Assembly: GCA_963920575.1 (NCBI GenBank)
Contig: OY986967.1
Location: 15,741,751 to 15,805,750 of the forward strand
DNA length: 64,000 bases
Direction: 5' to 3'
Source: Narthecium ossifragum
Taxonomy: Eukaryota; Streptophyta; Magnoliopsida; Dioscoreales; Nartheciaceae
Below, piece after piece: positions 24,412 through 34,313 of this stretch. Every line of letters begins with the position of its first letter. Within the stretch, counting starts at the first letter, position 1. The notes under the pieces were generated by a model, which saw only the letters and a program-made list of their open reading frames with translations, did no database searches and was not told where the DNA came from. Both the position numbers and the translations under genes were made by a program.

Positions 24412-25425
24412 GCGTTCATAAATTTCATGCTTATGTTTAATTTTTGAATAACCGACATTATATATCTCTATACATATGGTAAAAGAATGAAATTATGATA
24501 TGAGTTGATGAAGATGCTTGTTTTAGAAATTTATTTTATGAATTATTATGATACTTATATGTCATATAAGATTTAGTAAATTTAGGTATGCATGGCATTA
24601 TATCTATACTTTAATACTTTTACCATGATTTAGGGATAACTTGACATATTCTATTGCACATATGCACTTCCACATGTTTAGGAATTGAAATTCGATTTTA
24701 AGCCTAAAACTAGGATAGATTTATAATTTTATGTGTTGGCAAGTGTAAGGGTTTCAACCTAGTAACCGGGCAGGATGCCTGGCCAGCGTTCTGTTAGCGT
24801 AAAACGGTAGAAAGTCCTTATAAATTAAAAGAAAAGAAGAAATATGATTTCATCTTAGTTCCAGGCAATGTTCCTGATCAACATGTTGTTCGCAAAAAAC
24901 GGGTGATTTTGCTTGTGAGAAAAAAAAGAACAGTTATTCTGATGTGATAGTGGAAAATATGTGCATGCTTACAATTGTGATCTTGAATAGTTGAATGGTT
25001 GGATATAATGGATATTCTGATATATGTGGAACCAAATTCATACACTAGAGAGTCAAAGTTATTTTTGAATCATGATTAAATATGTTGAAATATTGGAAGT
25101 GTGTTATGACATGTTTTGATTTACTTTACTCTTATGTGACTATGAATTAATGAATATATTCATGAATATTATTTCTATTTTATGCATTGGAATTAATGAA
25201 TATTGTAGTTGATTTTTGATGATATGTCAAGGGGATTTATAAATGTTTGCAGGTATCATCACTGGAAACCCTCAGGACCCTATAACTCCTCCACTGAGGC
25301 CACCCAGGGGTTTAAAGGCTTGTTACACATGCTAAGTGTAATCGTGAGACCTACGAAAATAGCTAATTAGGTTTCCTGCTTTATTTTGACTTTTGTCTTG
25401 CTTTGCTCGAGGACTAGCAAAGATC

Positions 25426-25437
25426 AAGTTGGGGATG
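25426..25437 (+). promoter_or_regulatory. 3' polypurine tract of element X
   Basis: AAGTTGGGGATG immediately before the LTR start TGATAAGACGTG, after the characteristic GCTCGAGGACTAGCAAAG. Plus-strand DNA priming site, by analogy with the family. Confidence 0.75.
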
Positions 25438-25811
25438 TGATAAGACGTGAAAAGTGCAGAAATCATCCTTTTAACTAGGTCTCGTTAGTCTCCGAACAAT
25501 GCTATTTTGATTGTCTTCTCTCCATTTCAAGTATTAGGACCCTCGGCGAAGATTAGATCAAGTTTAGTGCTAAAACGAACAATTAAAGAACCTATGAAGT
25601 CAAATGAGCAAAGATGGTCTGTATTTGACATCCAAACTGTATCTTCTTAAGAATAACCAGATGATGTGCCATATGTGGTTGGAAAGATCTGAAAGTCTAG
25701 TTTCTGGAGAATTTTATCGTTCGTGATTCTCAGTTTCCTAGAGGAAGTTACGGTATTTTTTGTACCAATGGCGCAGTCTAAATGGCAAACGAGTAAATAC
25801 GCATAACAGAT

Positions 25812-25976
25812 GATGGATCATCTTCCTCTAGAAGGATCGATCATTGCACTGTAGTAAAGACGACAGAGAGCCATATTTTACATGATCGATCATTTTCTTT
25901 CGAATGATCGAACATACTCGGGCGCAACCAGTTTGTTGGGCTCAAATGATCGATCATCACTCCTAAATGATCGATC
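25812..25976. repeat. GATCGATC array upstream of TATA, X LTR left
   Basis: GATCGATC or near-copies start at 25812, 25835, 25884, 25906, 25948 and 25969. The pair spacings are 23, 22 and 21 bp. Flanks favour ATGATCGATCAT. The last copy ends 64 bp before the TATA box. Confidence 0.85.
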
Positions 25977-26040
25977 ATTTGATAGCAGTTAAGCAAAATC
26001 AAAGGCCCATATCTAATCCGAGTTTAGGGGATACCTAGGG

Positions 26041-26048
26041 TATAAATA
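26041..26048 (+). promoter_or_regulatory. TATA box of X LTR (left)
   Basis: TATAAATA in the context GGTATAAATAGGCAT, the probable U3 core promoter. The equivalent in the right copy is TATAAAAA at 55562. Confidence 0.65.
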
Positions 26049-26462
26049 GGCATCTTTTAGGGTTGTTTGGGGGGCTCTCGAGACTCTCTTGGCTGTTTGG
26101 AGGCCAAGGAGAGGGAGCTCTCTTTCTTAGTTTCTTTTTCCTCTTTTTGACTTTTTTTTTAGAATCTTTTGGGAGGAAATCCATGGCGGAAGAGCTTTAT
26201 CAACCTTCATCTATGGATCAAACCCTAAAGTTGAGTAGCTAAACTTTTTACCATGGGATTCTTATGATGTAACTAGGGTTTCTATTAGGGATTCCTAAGA
26301 TTTAGGGCTTGTATACCTCTTTGAATGGTTTGTATGGATTGATCTTAATTTCTTTATGAACTTGGTGTGATTTTATTATTAGTAGATGAATGATTTGTTC
26401 CTTTATGCCATAGATCTAGGTCTTGAGCATGTTCGGGCTTGAGATTAGAGATTCTCATCAAA

Positions 26463-26705
26463 ACATTCATGCTAGAACCATGGATGTGAAGATTTTCTTC
26501 TCGAGATTAAGAGTCTTGTGATGCTATGACCAGTACACGTAATGCTAGAACCATTATGACCAACTCTTAATCCATTATTCATCTTAATTCAAAATTAGGG
26601 ATTTTGTAGTGCTAGAACCACTACGGTAGTGCTAGAACCACTAGAATAACTGCTAATCCTTGATACATTCTATTTGACGACCTCAAGGTGCTAGAGCCAT
26701 CTTGA
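26463..26705 (+). other. Stem-loop array with conserved CTAGAAC loop, X LTR left
   Basis: Loops with near-identical sequence on different stems. 26463-26487: ACATTCATG / CATGGATGT, 9 bp with one G-U. 26538-26558: CGTAATG / CATTATG, 7 bp with one G-U. 26606-26624: GTAGTG / CACTAC. 26627-26643: TAGTG / CACTA. 26683-26705: TCAAGGTG / CATCTTGA, loop CTAGAGC. They lie 420-665 nt downstream of the TATA box, so they should be transcribed. Confidence 0.8.
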
Positions 26706-27223
26706 TCTTACACCGAAATCCATATTATACTATTTTCTCGCGATGAATTCATCCTAATCAGAGGATTCATTAGCAGTGATCATAACTAATCATTAGGTTA
26801 CTGACTTTTAGATAATCGCTCTCACCGACAATGGATCCTAATCGAAACTTGTTGAGTGATAGGGAGAACTAGCCATTCACCTATCAACCATTAGGAAAAC
26901 CATTTAGTTTAGTTAGCTCGTTCTAATCCTACATAGACATGGTATATTCCTCGTTATTGATTAAGAATTTCATGATACCTTTTCTCGTATTTATCAATCC
27001 TTTAGTATAAAGTTAGTTTAATTTCAATTCTGAATCTTTTCTTAACTTATTGGTAGGAATACTTAGATTGAGTTTAGTAGTTTAATTACTTTCCTACGCA
27101 TTCCCTCTGGATTCAACTCGGACTCACTGCTAGCTATCTCTAAAGTAGTTAGTTTGAAGTTTGATTATAAATTTATAATTTTGAGTAGACTTGTTAAGCC
27201 GTGACACTTTTCAAGCGCTATCA

Positions 27224-28105
27224 TATATGATGTGTGGATAGATGATGTGGCTCTCAACAGGAATCCAGGATTCTATGATGGAGATGGGCTATGCAAGGCC
27301 GTTGTGAGCAGAATCGGAACTCTGGTAGATTGGTGGAGCTATGTCACCCTTTTATGCTTCAAAGAGCTCTTTAGATCCCTTTTGTTAGGAGAGATCGGGT
27401 TCGTTGGGCTCATGGAGGGGAGGTCACTATAAGATCTGCTTATATATACTTGATAGGAAGGTGGGTGGGCAACCAAAGCCAAGATGAGAGATGGAGTATT
27501 GTTTGGAGGCTGTCGATTGGGCCGCGAATCCGGCACTTTCTTTGGAAAGTATTACATCGGAGATTGCCGATAAGAGAGACTTTGGAGGTTTTGGGGTGCT
27601 TCCGAACGGGATTGCCCAACCTGTTGTGTCATCAAGCTTCGGAAACTATTGCTTATGCAATCTTTGAGTGCCCTATATTTCAACAGATATTTGCCTCAAT
27701 TGTTGTTGAAGAACACTTGGTGAGGCTTGCTGCGGGACTGAAGGAGAGGTTGGAAATATTCTTCTCCTCCTCAAGCAATGGACGTGTGAAAGCTATGAAG
27801 AGATTTATAGGCTATGTGGCTTTGATTATATGAAATGATAGAAATTAGATTATCTTTGGCGAGGGAGGAGAGACGGCTGAGGTTTTGTGTCGTAGGATTC
27901 AAAGACAGTCGCAAGAGTTCTATAAGAGGTTTGACAAGGTGCATAGGGACCCAAGGCCACAAGGGACTATTGTGTAGGTAGATGCGGCTTTTGATCCGAG
28001 CTCGGGGGGAGCAACAGTTAGTGTTATTTGTGTAGGTACAAATGATGAGGTGGAGTGGGCGATGGGCTCGCCGGTTGTGGCGAGCTCCGTTTTGTTTGCG
28101 GAACT
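27224..28105 (+). pseudogene. LINE ORF2 3' part: zinc-binding RT domain and start of RNase H
   Basis: It begins at the X target site (TATAT) and reads on in frame from 54957: VVYDV then WIDDVALNRNPGFY. It contains the plant LINE zf-RVT region (DERWSIVWRLSIGPRIRHFLWKVLHRRLP, then NLLCHQASETIAYAIFECPIFQQI) and, after stops, the RNase H start VDAAFDPSSGGATVSVICVG...VLFAEL, including the first catalytic Asp and the Glu. It is interrupted at 28105 by E1 and resumes at 39790. In-frame stops show it is dead. Confidence 0.85.
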
Positions 28106-29672
28106 TGACGGGCCCAAACCACTCGTCGTTAAAAGTGACTAGGGCGTCAAAGATTACAATTTATTCCGAATCCTACTAACTACTACGTAGCTAGCGGGAG
28201 TCCGGGTCGATCCGCAGGGAAATGAGAAATGACTAACGTACTCGATAGATAACTCCAAACAACTAGCTAAAATGATTTGGGTTTTGGATTAATGACTATT
28301 AAAGTAATTAACTAAGTGAAAAGAAAGATAACTAATATAGAGAGGTCTTGGGATCTCCATTTCATTGTAGGTTCTAGTGTAGCCTCCTAAGGAATTGAGG
28401 TGTGTAATCCAATTGGGACGATCGAAATCAAGAAGTCGACAAGCGGGTGGTTAGCCTCACTTATCGCTCAACGGAAGTCGGTTTAGGATCATCCGCCGGA
28501 AATAATCACATTCACAAAGTCGACGAATGAGTGATTAGCTTCTATCGTCGCTAACGAACCTTCGATTAAGATCGATTCGTCGCAAGAAAAAGATATTGCA
28601 TGGAGTCGGGCATTGGATCGAGATGGTTCTAGCACCTCGAATCCAATGCAAGAGAAAGATAGAATGGATCCTTTGATTAGAGAGATAGGGATGGTTCTAG
28701 CATCCCTAATCTCTAATCTAGGGCTAGTAATCCTCCCAATAGATTTGGATGTGTTTCTAGCACATCCAACTCATTGGGGCATAACAACAAACACCTATCA
28801 TGCACAAGTTCTAACTCATACCAAAGAAAGGCATTCATCCATTCATCAAATGAAATCCATGTACAAAGATAGAGAAATAATGCTCAAATCCATATAATAG
28901 ATCATCCCTAAAGGTTACACATCAAAACTCTAAGAAAACTACAAAAGAATCCTATAACTACATGGAAATCCCAAGAGATAGGAAGTTAGCTACTCATCTT
29001 GGTTGGATCCATGGATGGAGGTTGATGAAGCTCCCCTCCCATGGATTCCCTCCAAGAAGTCCTCCTCTCAATTGGGTAAGAAACCTAGAAGGGCTGGAGA
29101 AAACTAAGAGAAGCTCCCCTAAAATTCCCCCTAAGGGGTCTATTTATAGTCAACAAGCCTCCCCCACTCGGATTAGATCTGGGCCATTGATTTTGCTCGG
29201 CTGGCATCAAAGGATCGATCCTCATAGGGTGAAGGATCGATCATTCGCTTCGTGTGATCGCTGGTCCCGTGAAGGATCGATCCTCCCATAGGAAAGGATC
29301 GATCCTTGAATTCTGGCTTCGCCCCGATGAAGATCGATCCTCCAGTGTGTGGAGATTGATCCTCTAGAATTTGCGTTCTGTCACTGTGAAAATGCGCAAA
29401 AGTGATCGATCCTCTCATGCCATAGGATCGATCCTTGTTGTCCTGATTGGCTCCTTCTTAAAGCACTTCAAAGGATCGATCCTTCTTTCATACAGGATCG
29501 ATCTTCTTCATAAAAACTGGCCCGAATGACGTCGTTTAAGCTCGGAACTTGATCCAATCCTTGTTGGGGGCACTTGTACCTGTAATAGGGTAAAATCCAT
29601 CAGTAAGGCCTTGCTCGGAGACTAACAAGGCCAAGTTAAAAGGGTGATTTATGCACTTTTCACGTCTTATCA
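28106..29672 (-). repeat. E1 3' LTR
   Basis: 1567 bp. GATCGATC pairs at about 29213-29503; TATAAATAG (minus) at 29140-29148; CTAGAAC-loop stem-loops at 28610-28769. Followed in + coordinates by the polypurine tract complement. Confidence 0.92.
28610..28769 (-). other. Stem-loop array with conserved loop, E1 3' LTR
   Basis: Given on +, where the loop reads GTTCTAG. Ha 28610-28649: GCATTGGATCGAGATG / CACCTCGAATCCAATGC, 16 bp with one bulge and one position that is G-U in RNA. Hb 28681-28714: AGAGATAGGGATG / CATCCCTAATCTCT, 13 bp with one bulge. Hc 28745-28769: TTGGATGTG / CACATCCAA, perfect 9 bp, loop TTTCTAG. Identical set in the 5' LTR at 38727-38886. Confidence 0.85.
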
Positions 29673-31515
29673 CACCCCCTAACTTGAACTTTGCTAGTCC
29701 TCGAGCAAAGCAAAAGAAAAATAACTAGAAGGGAAAGAGAAGAAATAAGAAACTCAAAAAGAACAATCCCCCGATCAACAATTAGTCACTTCTCATAAAG
29801 CTTTGGTTCTTATACGATCAAAATTCATTCATATGCACACATAGATTCAAATGCATAGCTCCATTCATCAACCCATAGCACAAGTAAAATGCAAGCGAAT
29901 AATTCCATCAATAGCATCATTCAAACACTTCAAAGCACTTGACCAAGATCAAAGCTCATCTAAGCAATCCGTGTAGTGAGAGTTGCTACTCAAGTATTCG
30001 GGGTCTCATAGTCATTCAAGTGGGGTTCCAATCAAAACTAGACATCCTTAGCATTTTACACCGGTCGAACAAATGACAAGTTTCATAAAATCTTTGTTCT
30101 ATTTTTTTTTTCTTTCTCTTTTTTTTTTTTTTTTTTTCTGACTAAAACTAGTGGTCGTGCAATGCCATGATCCCTTAGGCTTTCTACTAGGCCCATGTAA
30201 CGAGATTTGGGCCAGTGGCTCCTCGGTCAGATGACCTAAAGGCACTAGGTGTTGAGGCACCCCTCGGGCTTAATTTCCCGAACCTAGCAGGCCACGAATC
30301 ACAGCTGACCAACAAGCTTTTATTTGAAACTAGTGTGACCGTGTAATGCCTTGATCCCTTAAGCTTTCTACTAGGCCCAATTAACGAGTGTTAGATCAAT
30401 GACTCCCAAGCCAGGCGGCTTTAGGGCATTAGGTGTTGAAGCACCCCTCGGATCTTACTACTCGAGCCTAGAAGGCTATGAATCAAGGCTAGTCACTTTT
30501 ATTAACTTGGCTCTCGGCCTCTAACTTGGCTTCGAACCCTACTACAAGTCATCTCAATCGAGTGTAAATAGCTTTGGACTCCCAATCTATCAAGGTCCCC
30601 CAATCAAACACTACTTGCCCCCTCATACAAGTGTAAGTGCACAAGTGGATTGGATCACTTAAATGTCCTTAATGCATGACAAGAAGAATTAAAGTAGAAG
30701 AATAACACTACTCATGAAATGATTCGCCAAATTTTACAAAGCATGGGAATCAAAATGAATTATGCGATAGCCATCCATGCTAGCATAAGAGTTGAAAATT
30801 TTTCGCATATTTACCAATCAAATAAACAAATAAACGTGTGACTAATTGTAGATCGATCACAGGTTATCTATAAACATGATACAATCATACCCCCTAACTT
30901 AAACGGGTTTGTCCTCAAGCACGGAAGAAGGATAAAGTGTAGAGATAACCTTGTGACGAAACGGCCGAAAATGTAACCTTGACAAAAGAAATGAAAGGAG
31001 TTACAGTCAAGGTTAGTCGTGAAAAACCGTATTATTGTGATGTCAAAATGTCGTATTTTGCGTTGCTATCCATAGCTCGTATTCCCTGTAAAAACATAGA
31101 AGAAATACCACCCATAGCATTATGGAAATCAAAGAATAGATATGACAAATTTTGAGAAAAATTGGACAGCATTCCCTCTATTTATTCAATACGCCCAAGG
31201 GCTGTACAAAGATGCCATTTGCATTCAACATGTTTACATTCATTCAAATTGAAAATACAGAAATGTAACACCAATCTTCATTTACAAACATACATTCACA
31301 TCCACCAATATACATCCACATTCAGACAGACACACCCGGGGCACCCCCATACCAAAAATCGTGTATATATATATAATCACTAACATCGAAGCCAACCATA
31401 TACAAAGATAGAGCAGTGGAATACAAAAAGTTACCCACCCTCCAATCACAAAAAGAGATCCACTCTAACCATCCAGAAAATACAGAAAATACAGAATACC
31501 CCTAGATACAGGCTA
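29673..31515. other. E1 3' non-coding region
   Basis: No gene. It holds the 3' polypurine tract (29673-29690, minus AAGTTAGGGGGTG), an interrupted poly-T tract (about 30106-30137), a 184-bp two-copy tandem repeat (about 30140-30500) and the internal polypurine tract (30890-30903, minus AAGTTAGGGGGTAT preceded by GCTTGAGGACAAACCCG). Confidence 0.7.
30140..30500. repeat. 184-bp tandem repeat in E1 3' region
   Basis: Two diverged copies; the landmark CTTTCTACTAGGCCC is at 30180 and 30364, and GCACCCCTCGG occurs in each. Non-coding. Confidence 0.75.
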
Positions 31516-32993
31516 TCATCCCTGAGGTCTCTGCTCTGGAAAGTGAAGAGGACGGTAAGGCACAATAGCAGTGACCGGCGGAGGTGGTGGGTGGATGGCA
31601 TCGAGACGGGCAAGGATAGTCGACGCGACCAAGTGAAGTGAGGTGGTGTCCTGGCGTAGGGCGGCGACACGCGCGTCTACCTCGTCCAGCCGCTGCAGTA
31701 CTGCGGACTGGAACGCCCGCTGCTCCCTATAGATCTCACCCATGGTAGGGTGCTCTACAGGTCCGAACTCAGGTGGGGGGCAGCGAGGACGTGGCTGCCG
31801 GACAGGCTCCCCGGCCTTCCTCATATGGCCGAGGACCTTGCCCCAGGTGGGGCCACCGAAGCCCGCAAACCGGAGGGCCTCGTCGGAAACGGTCGGCTCG
31901 CCCTCGGGGACTAAGTCCTGGCTCGATAGAAATGCCGAAATAAGGCACGGGTGTGGCACGGCCTTCTTGGCAAAGCTCGTTGTCTTGTCTCTGACTGCCC
32001 CGCTGTAGAAGTGCAACATGTCATCAAGAATCTGCTGAGGTATGTTGACCGCCCAATTCTTGGCCAACAACCACAATACGCACAACCAATGACCAGTTCG
32101 ATACTGGTCATGGCCATTCTGGAAGACATTTCGACGCAGAATATCGTCGAATAGCCAAAATGGAGGCGATAGCTCTGCTCGTGTGAATTTTCCCCCGCCT
32201 ATGCGATCCGGGTTAAGGACAAGATGAGCCTCGCTGGTATGCTGATATACTTCCTCCGGCCGGGCCTTATGAAGACCGGGGCAGAACATCGGAATTGCCA
32301 ACACTTCGCTGATTGCCTTGGCCATCAAGGTCACGTCGACCCCATCAATAATGGAGGTGAAGCCAAGGCAGGGGAAGTACCCATCGACAGCGTCATCCCG
32401 CTCATCCCCGTAGGCGATGGTTGTCATGTTCTGGTAGAACATGCAAACCAGCCTAGGGTACACCGTGGTCTCAGGTGTACAAATAGGAAGAAGACCATGG
32501 TTCTCCAACATCTCAATGGAGTCCTGGGCATGCTCTACAGTACGAAAGTGCTCCACATTGAATGTATACTCGAGGTTTACCTCCCGCTGCCACTCTGGAC
32601 GGAGACCTCGGACGAGCGTGGGCGCAGTGGACGGCCGGGTCTGCTTCTTGACCTTCTTAGACTGGCGAGGGTTTGTCGGGGCAGCCTTCTTCCGTTGGAG
32701 GTCGCCGGAGCCGTGGGTGGAACAGCCAGAGCTCGTGTGGAGGACGTGGAGGCTGCCCTCGGAGTCCTCGTTGGCCGGGACGATGATGATGGAGGTATGG
32801 AAGCTTGAGTGGGTGATGCTGGTGGGGAAGACGGTGACGCCGGAGGGGTGGAAGCTCGGCGTGGAGGTGATGGTGAAGCCGGAGGTCTAACTGAAGGTGC
32901 GGAGGCCGGGCGTGCCGGTGGAGTGGAGGACGAAGCGGCGGCCTTGCCCTTCCCGGTGGCCTTCTTGGCGGCGGCGGTTGGCTTGCGACCCAT
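31516..32993 (-). pseudogene. E1 second ORF: putative plant transposon protein (Transposase_32-like), frameshifted
   Basis: The largest clean frame is 346 codons (32556-31516) and stays open upstream of its first ATG to at least about 32690 (NPRQSKKVKKQ...VRGLRPEWQREVNLEYTF). The segment VYPRLVCMFYQNM...VDGYFPCLGFTSIIDGVDVTLMAKAISEVLAIP matches my recollection of the 'putative plant transposon protein' family (Pfam PF20167), found in many plant retroelements; function unknown. The C-terminus has a short heptad-like helix (LQRLDEVDARVAALRQD) and a Pro-rich tail. A likely N-terminus (MGRKPTAAAKKATGKGKAAA, start 32993, low-complexity Ala/Pro/Ser) is in another frame, so one frameshift near 32700 separates them. 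Sense strand and position fit an env-like or accessory ORF, with its own array and TATA upstream. Confidence 0.6.
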
Positions 32994-33382
32994 TGGAGGT
33001 GAGTGGAGAGGAGGAGATCGCCGTAGGGTGAAGGGGGACGACGAAGGTGGCCGGCGACGATGATGATGGAAGTTGCGACGGCGCCGTTGGGAGGTGAGGG
33101 ACGAATGTGGATGGCGCCGGGGTCTATTGAGGGTAGGGGAGTGAAGAAGATGACCGGCGACGAGGAGCTTGGTGTTGCGGCGGCACCGGTGGCTCGAAGG
33201 GGGTGATGGTGAAATGTGGACGGCGCCGGGGTCGATTGAGGGTAGAGGAGTGAAGAAGGTGGGTAGGGGAGGCACTGGGAGGTAGGAGGCGGCGGCTCGA
33301 TGGATGGCGGCGGCGAAATGCGCTGGAGGCGGGGACGAAGGAGGGCGGGGCGGCGTCGTCTCTCGAGGAAGGAAACGGGGAG

Positions 33383-33865
33383 GATCGATCTTAGGGCTTG
33401 TGAGCCCTAAGTCGATCCGCTGGGGTTTATATGTTTTTCAAAAACCCCGCAAAGGATCGATCTTCCTCAAGTAGAAGATCGATCTTTTGCCACGTGGCAG
33501 CATCGTAACGGTTCAACTTAAGTCGTGCTGACGTGTCAAGTGAGTAAGATCGATCTTTCTATTCTCAAGGATCGATCATCCAGAAACCATCCCTCTGTGA
33601 CGAATTAATTCGCAAAAATGATCGATCATGAGGTATGGAAGGATCGATCTTCTCAAAACCAACCCTCTGTCACGAATAAATTCGCAAAAATGATCGATCA
33701 TGGGGTATGGAAGGATCGATCTTCTCAAAACCAATCCCTTGTCACGAATTAATTCGCAAAAATGATCGATCATGAGGGATAGAAGGATCGATCACTCGCC
33801 CCCAGGTTCCAGCGTACATTCAATCGGACATAAAGGATCGATCCTCACCGCTTGGAGGATCGATC
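33383..33865. repeat. GATCGATC paired-palindrome array, E1 internal
   Basis: Six pairs, starts 33455/33477, 33548/33570, 33620/33642, 33694/33716, 33764/33786 and 33836/33858, all exactly 22 bp apart, plus a lone copy at 33383. Three pairs share a 70- to 74-bp unit with AATTCGCAAAAATGATCGATCATG. A 9-bp perfect hairpin (CTTAGGGCT/AGCCCTAAG) lies at about 33390-33411. Confidence 0.93.
33425..33434 (-). promoter_or_regulatory. Candidate internal TATA box before E1 second ORF
   Basis: The minus strand reads ACATATAAACCCCA just downstream (in the sense of transcription) of the palindrome array and about 150-430 bp before the candidate starts of the second ORF. It copies the array-then-TATA order of the LTR. 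Inferred. Confidence 0.4.
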
Positions 33866-34152
33866 TTTTATGTACCAAAATGCAAAACTGGGCTGAAAAC
33901 CTGGGAATTCGCCCCATACACCCCAAACATGAATACTAGGCTCCTTAGGCATGAAAAATACCACCAAAACAGCCCTCCAAACCAAACAAAACATCAATCG
34001 TCCCACAAATTCAACATACCATCTTGACATCACAATTATTCCAACAAAGATCAAATAAAAAACACACCAAAATCAAACATGCAAAGAATGGGAAAAACAA
34101 TCAATCATGCAAAGAAGAAATAACAAACAAAAACTGAAAAATACGAAGAAAG

Positions 34153-34200
34153 GATGGGTTGCCTCCCACCAAGCGCTAAATTTACCGTCTCTAGCTCGAC
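34153..34200 (-). other. Conserved GCGCTTGGTGGGAGGCAACCCATC motif, E1
   Basis: The minus strand reads GTCGAGCTAGAGACGGTAAA, TTTAGCGCTTGGTGGGAGG, then CAACCCATC, with a TGGG/CCCA mini-hairpin, about 110 bp after the gag-protease stop. Equivalent blocks follow gag in X (23446-23482, 61853-61900) and E3 (45432-45475). I recall similar 'GGGAGGCAACCC' blocks downstream of pol in many plant gypsy elements; function unknown to me. Confidence 0.65.
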
Positions 34201-34313
34201 ACAATGCAAATTCACCCATAAAATTTCGATGGCCCCTCTAAATGGTGGTCGCATCTAGAAATGCGAGATCGAAGCCATTTTCGAAGAACTTTATTTAGAT
34301 GCCAATGATAAAA

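Larger units (their letters stand above)
20703..27223 (+). mobile_element. LTR retrotransposon X, left copy, 5'-truncated, with 3' LTR
   Basis: It corresponds to the right copy from 57454 onward. Contents: decayed gag-remnant ORF (20790-21900), nested solo LTR (21903-23267), TGGGAGG.AACCCA motif (23466-23482), GATCGATC array (23746-23868), internal polypurine tract (24398-24411), 3' polypurine tract (25426-25437) and 3' LTR (25438-27223). The LTR end at 27223 is followed by TATAT, the same five bases that precede the 5' LTR of the right copy. It lacks CA, protease and all pol domains. Confidence 0.8.
25438..27223 (+). repeat. 3' LTR of element X (left copy)
   Basis: TGATAAGACGTG...GCGCTATCA, 1786 bp. 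Layout: GATCGATC-type array (25812-25976), TATAAATA at 26041-26048, then CTAGAAC-loop stem-loops (26463-26705). The counterpart is the right-copy 5' LTR 54958-56747. Confidence 0.85.

Noticed and set aside
28613..29291. Plus-strand frames 28613-28897 and 28962-29291 (repeated at 38730 and 39079)
   Set aside because: They are antisense through the E1 LTRs; identity between copies reflects LTR identity.
29173..29418. Minus-strand open frame with DRS...GGSI repeats (also at 39290-39535, 58941-59201 and 33576-33773)
   Set aside because: It is the translation of the GATCGATC arrays (22-bp spacing cycles the frame); no start context or other protein features.
32224..32808. Plus-strand 194-codon frame
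   Set aside because: Shadow of the minus-strand E1 second ORF; GC-rich antisense frame.
29673..34313. A hidden RT/integrase in E1
   Set aside because: No YxDD, RNase H or HHCC/DDE pattern was seen in any frame; the only RT motif in the window (YADD, 52782-52793) belongs to the LINE.
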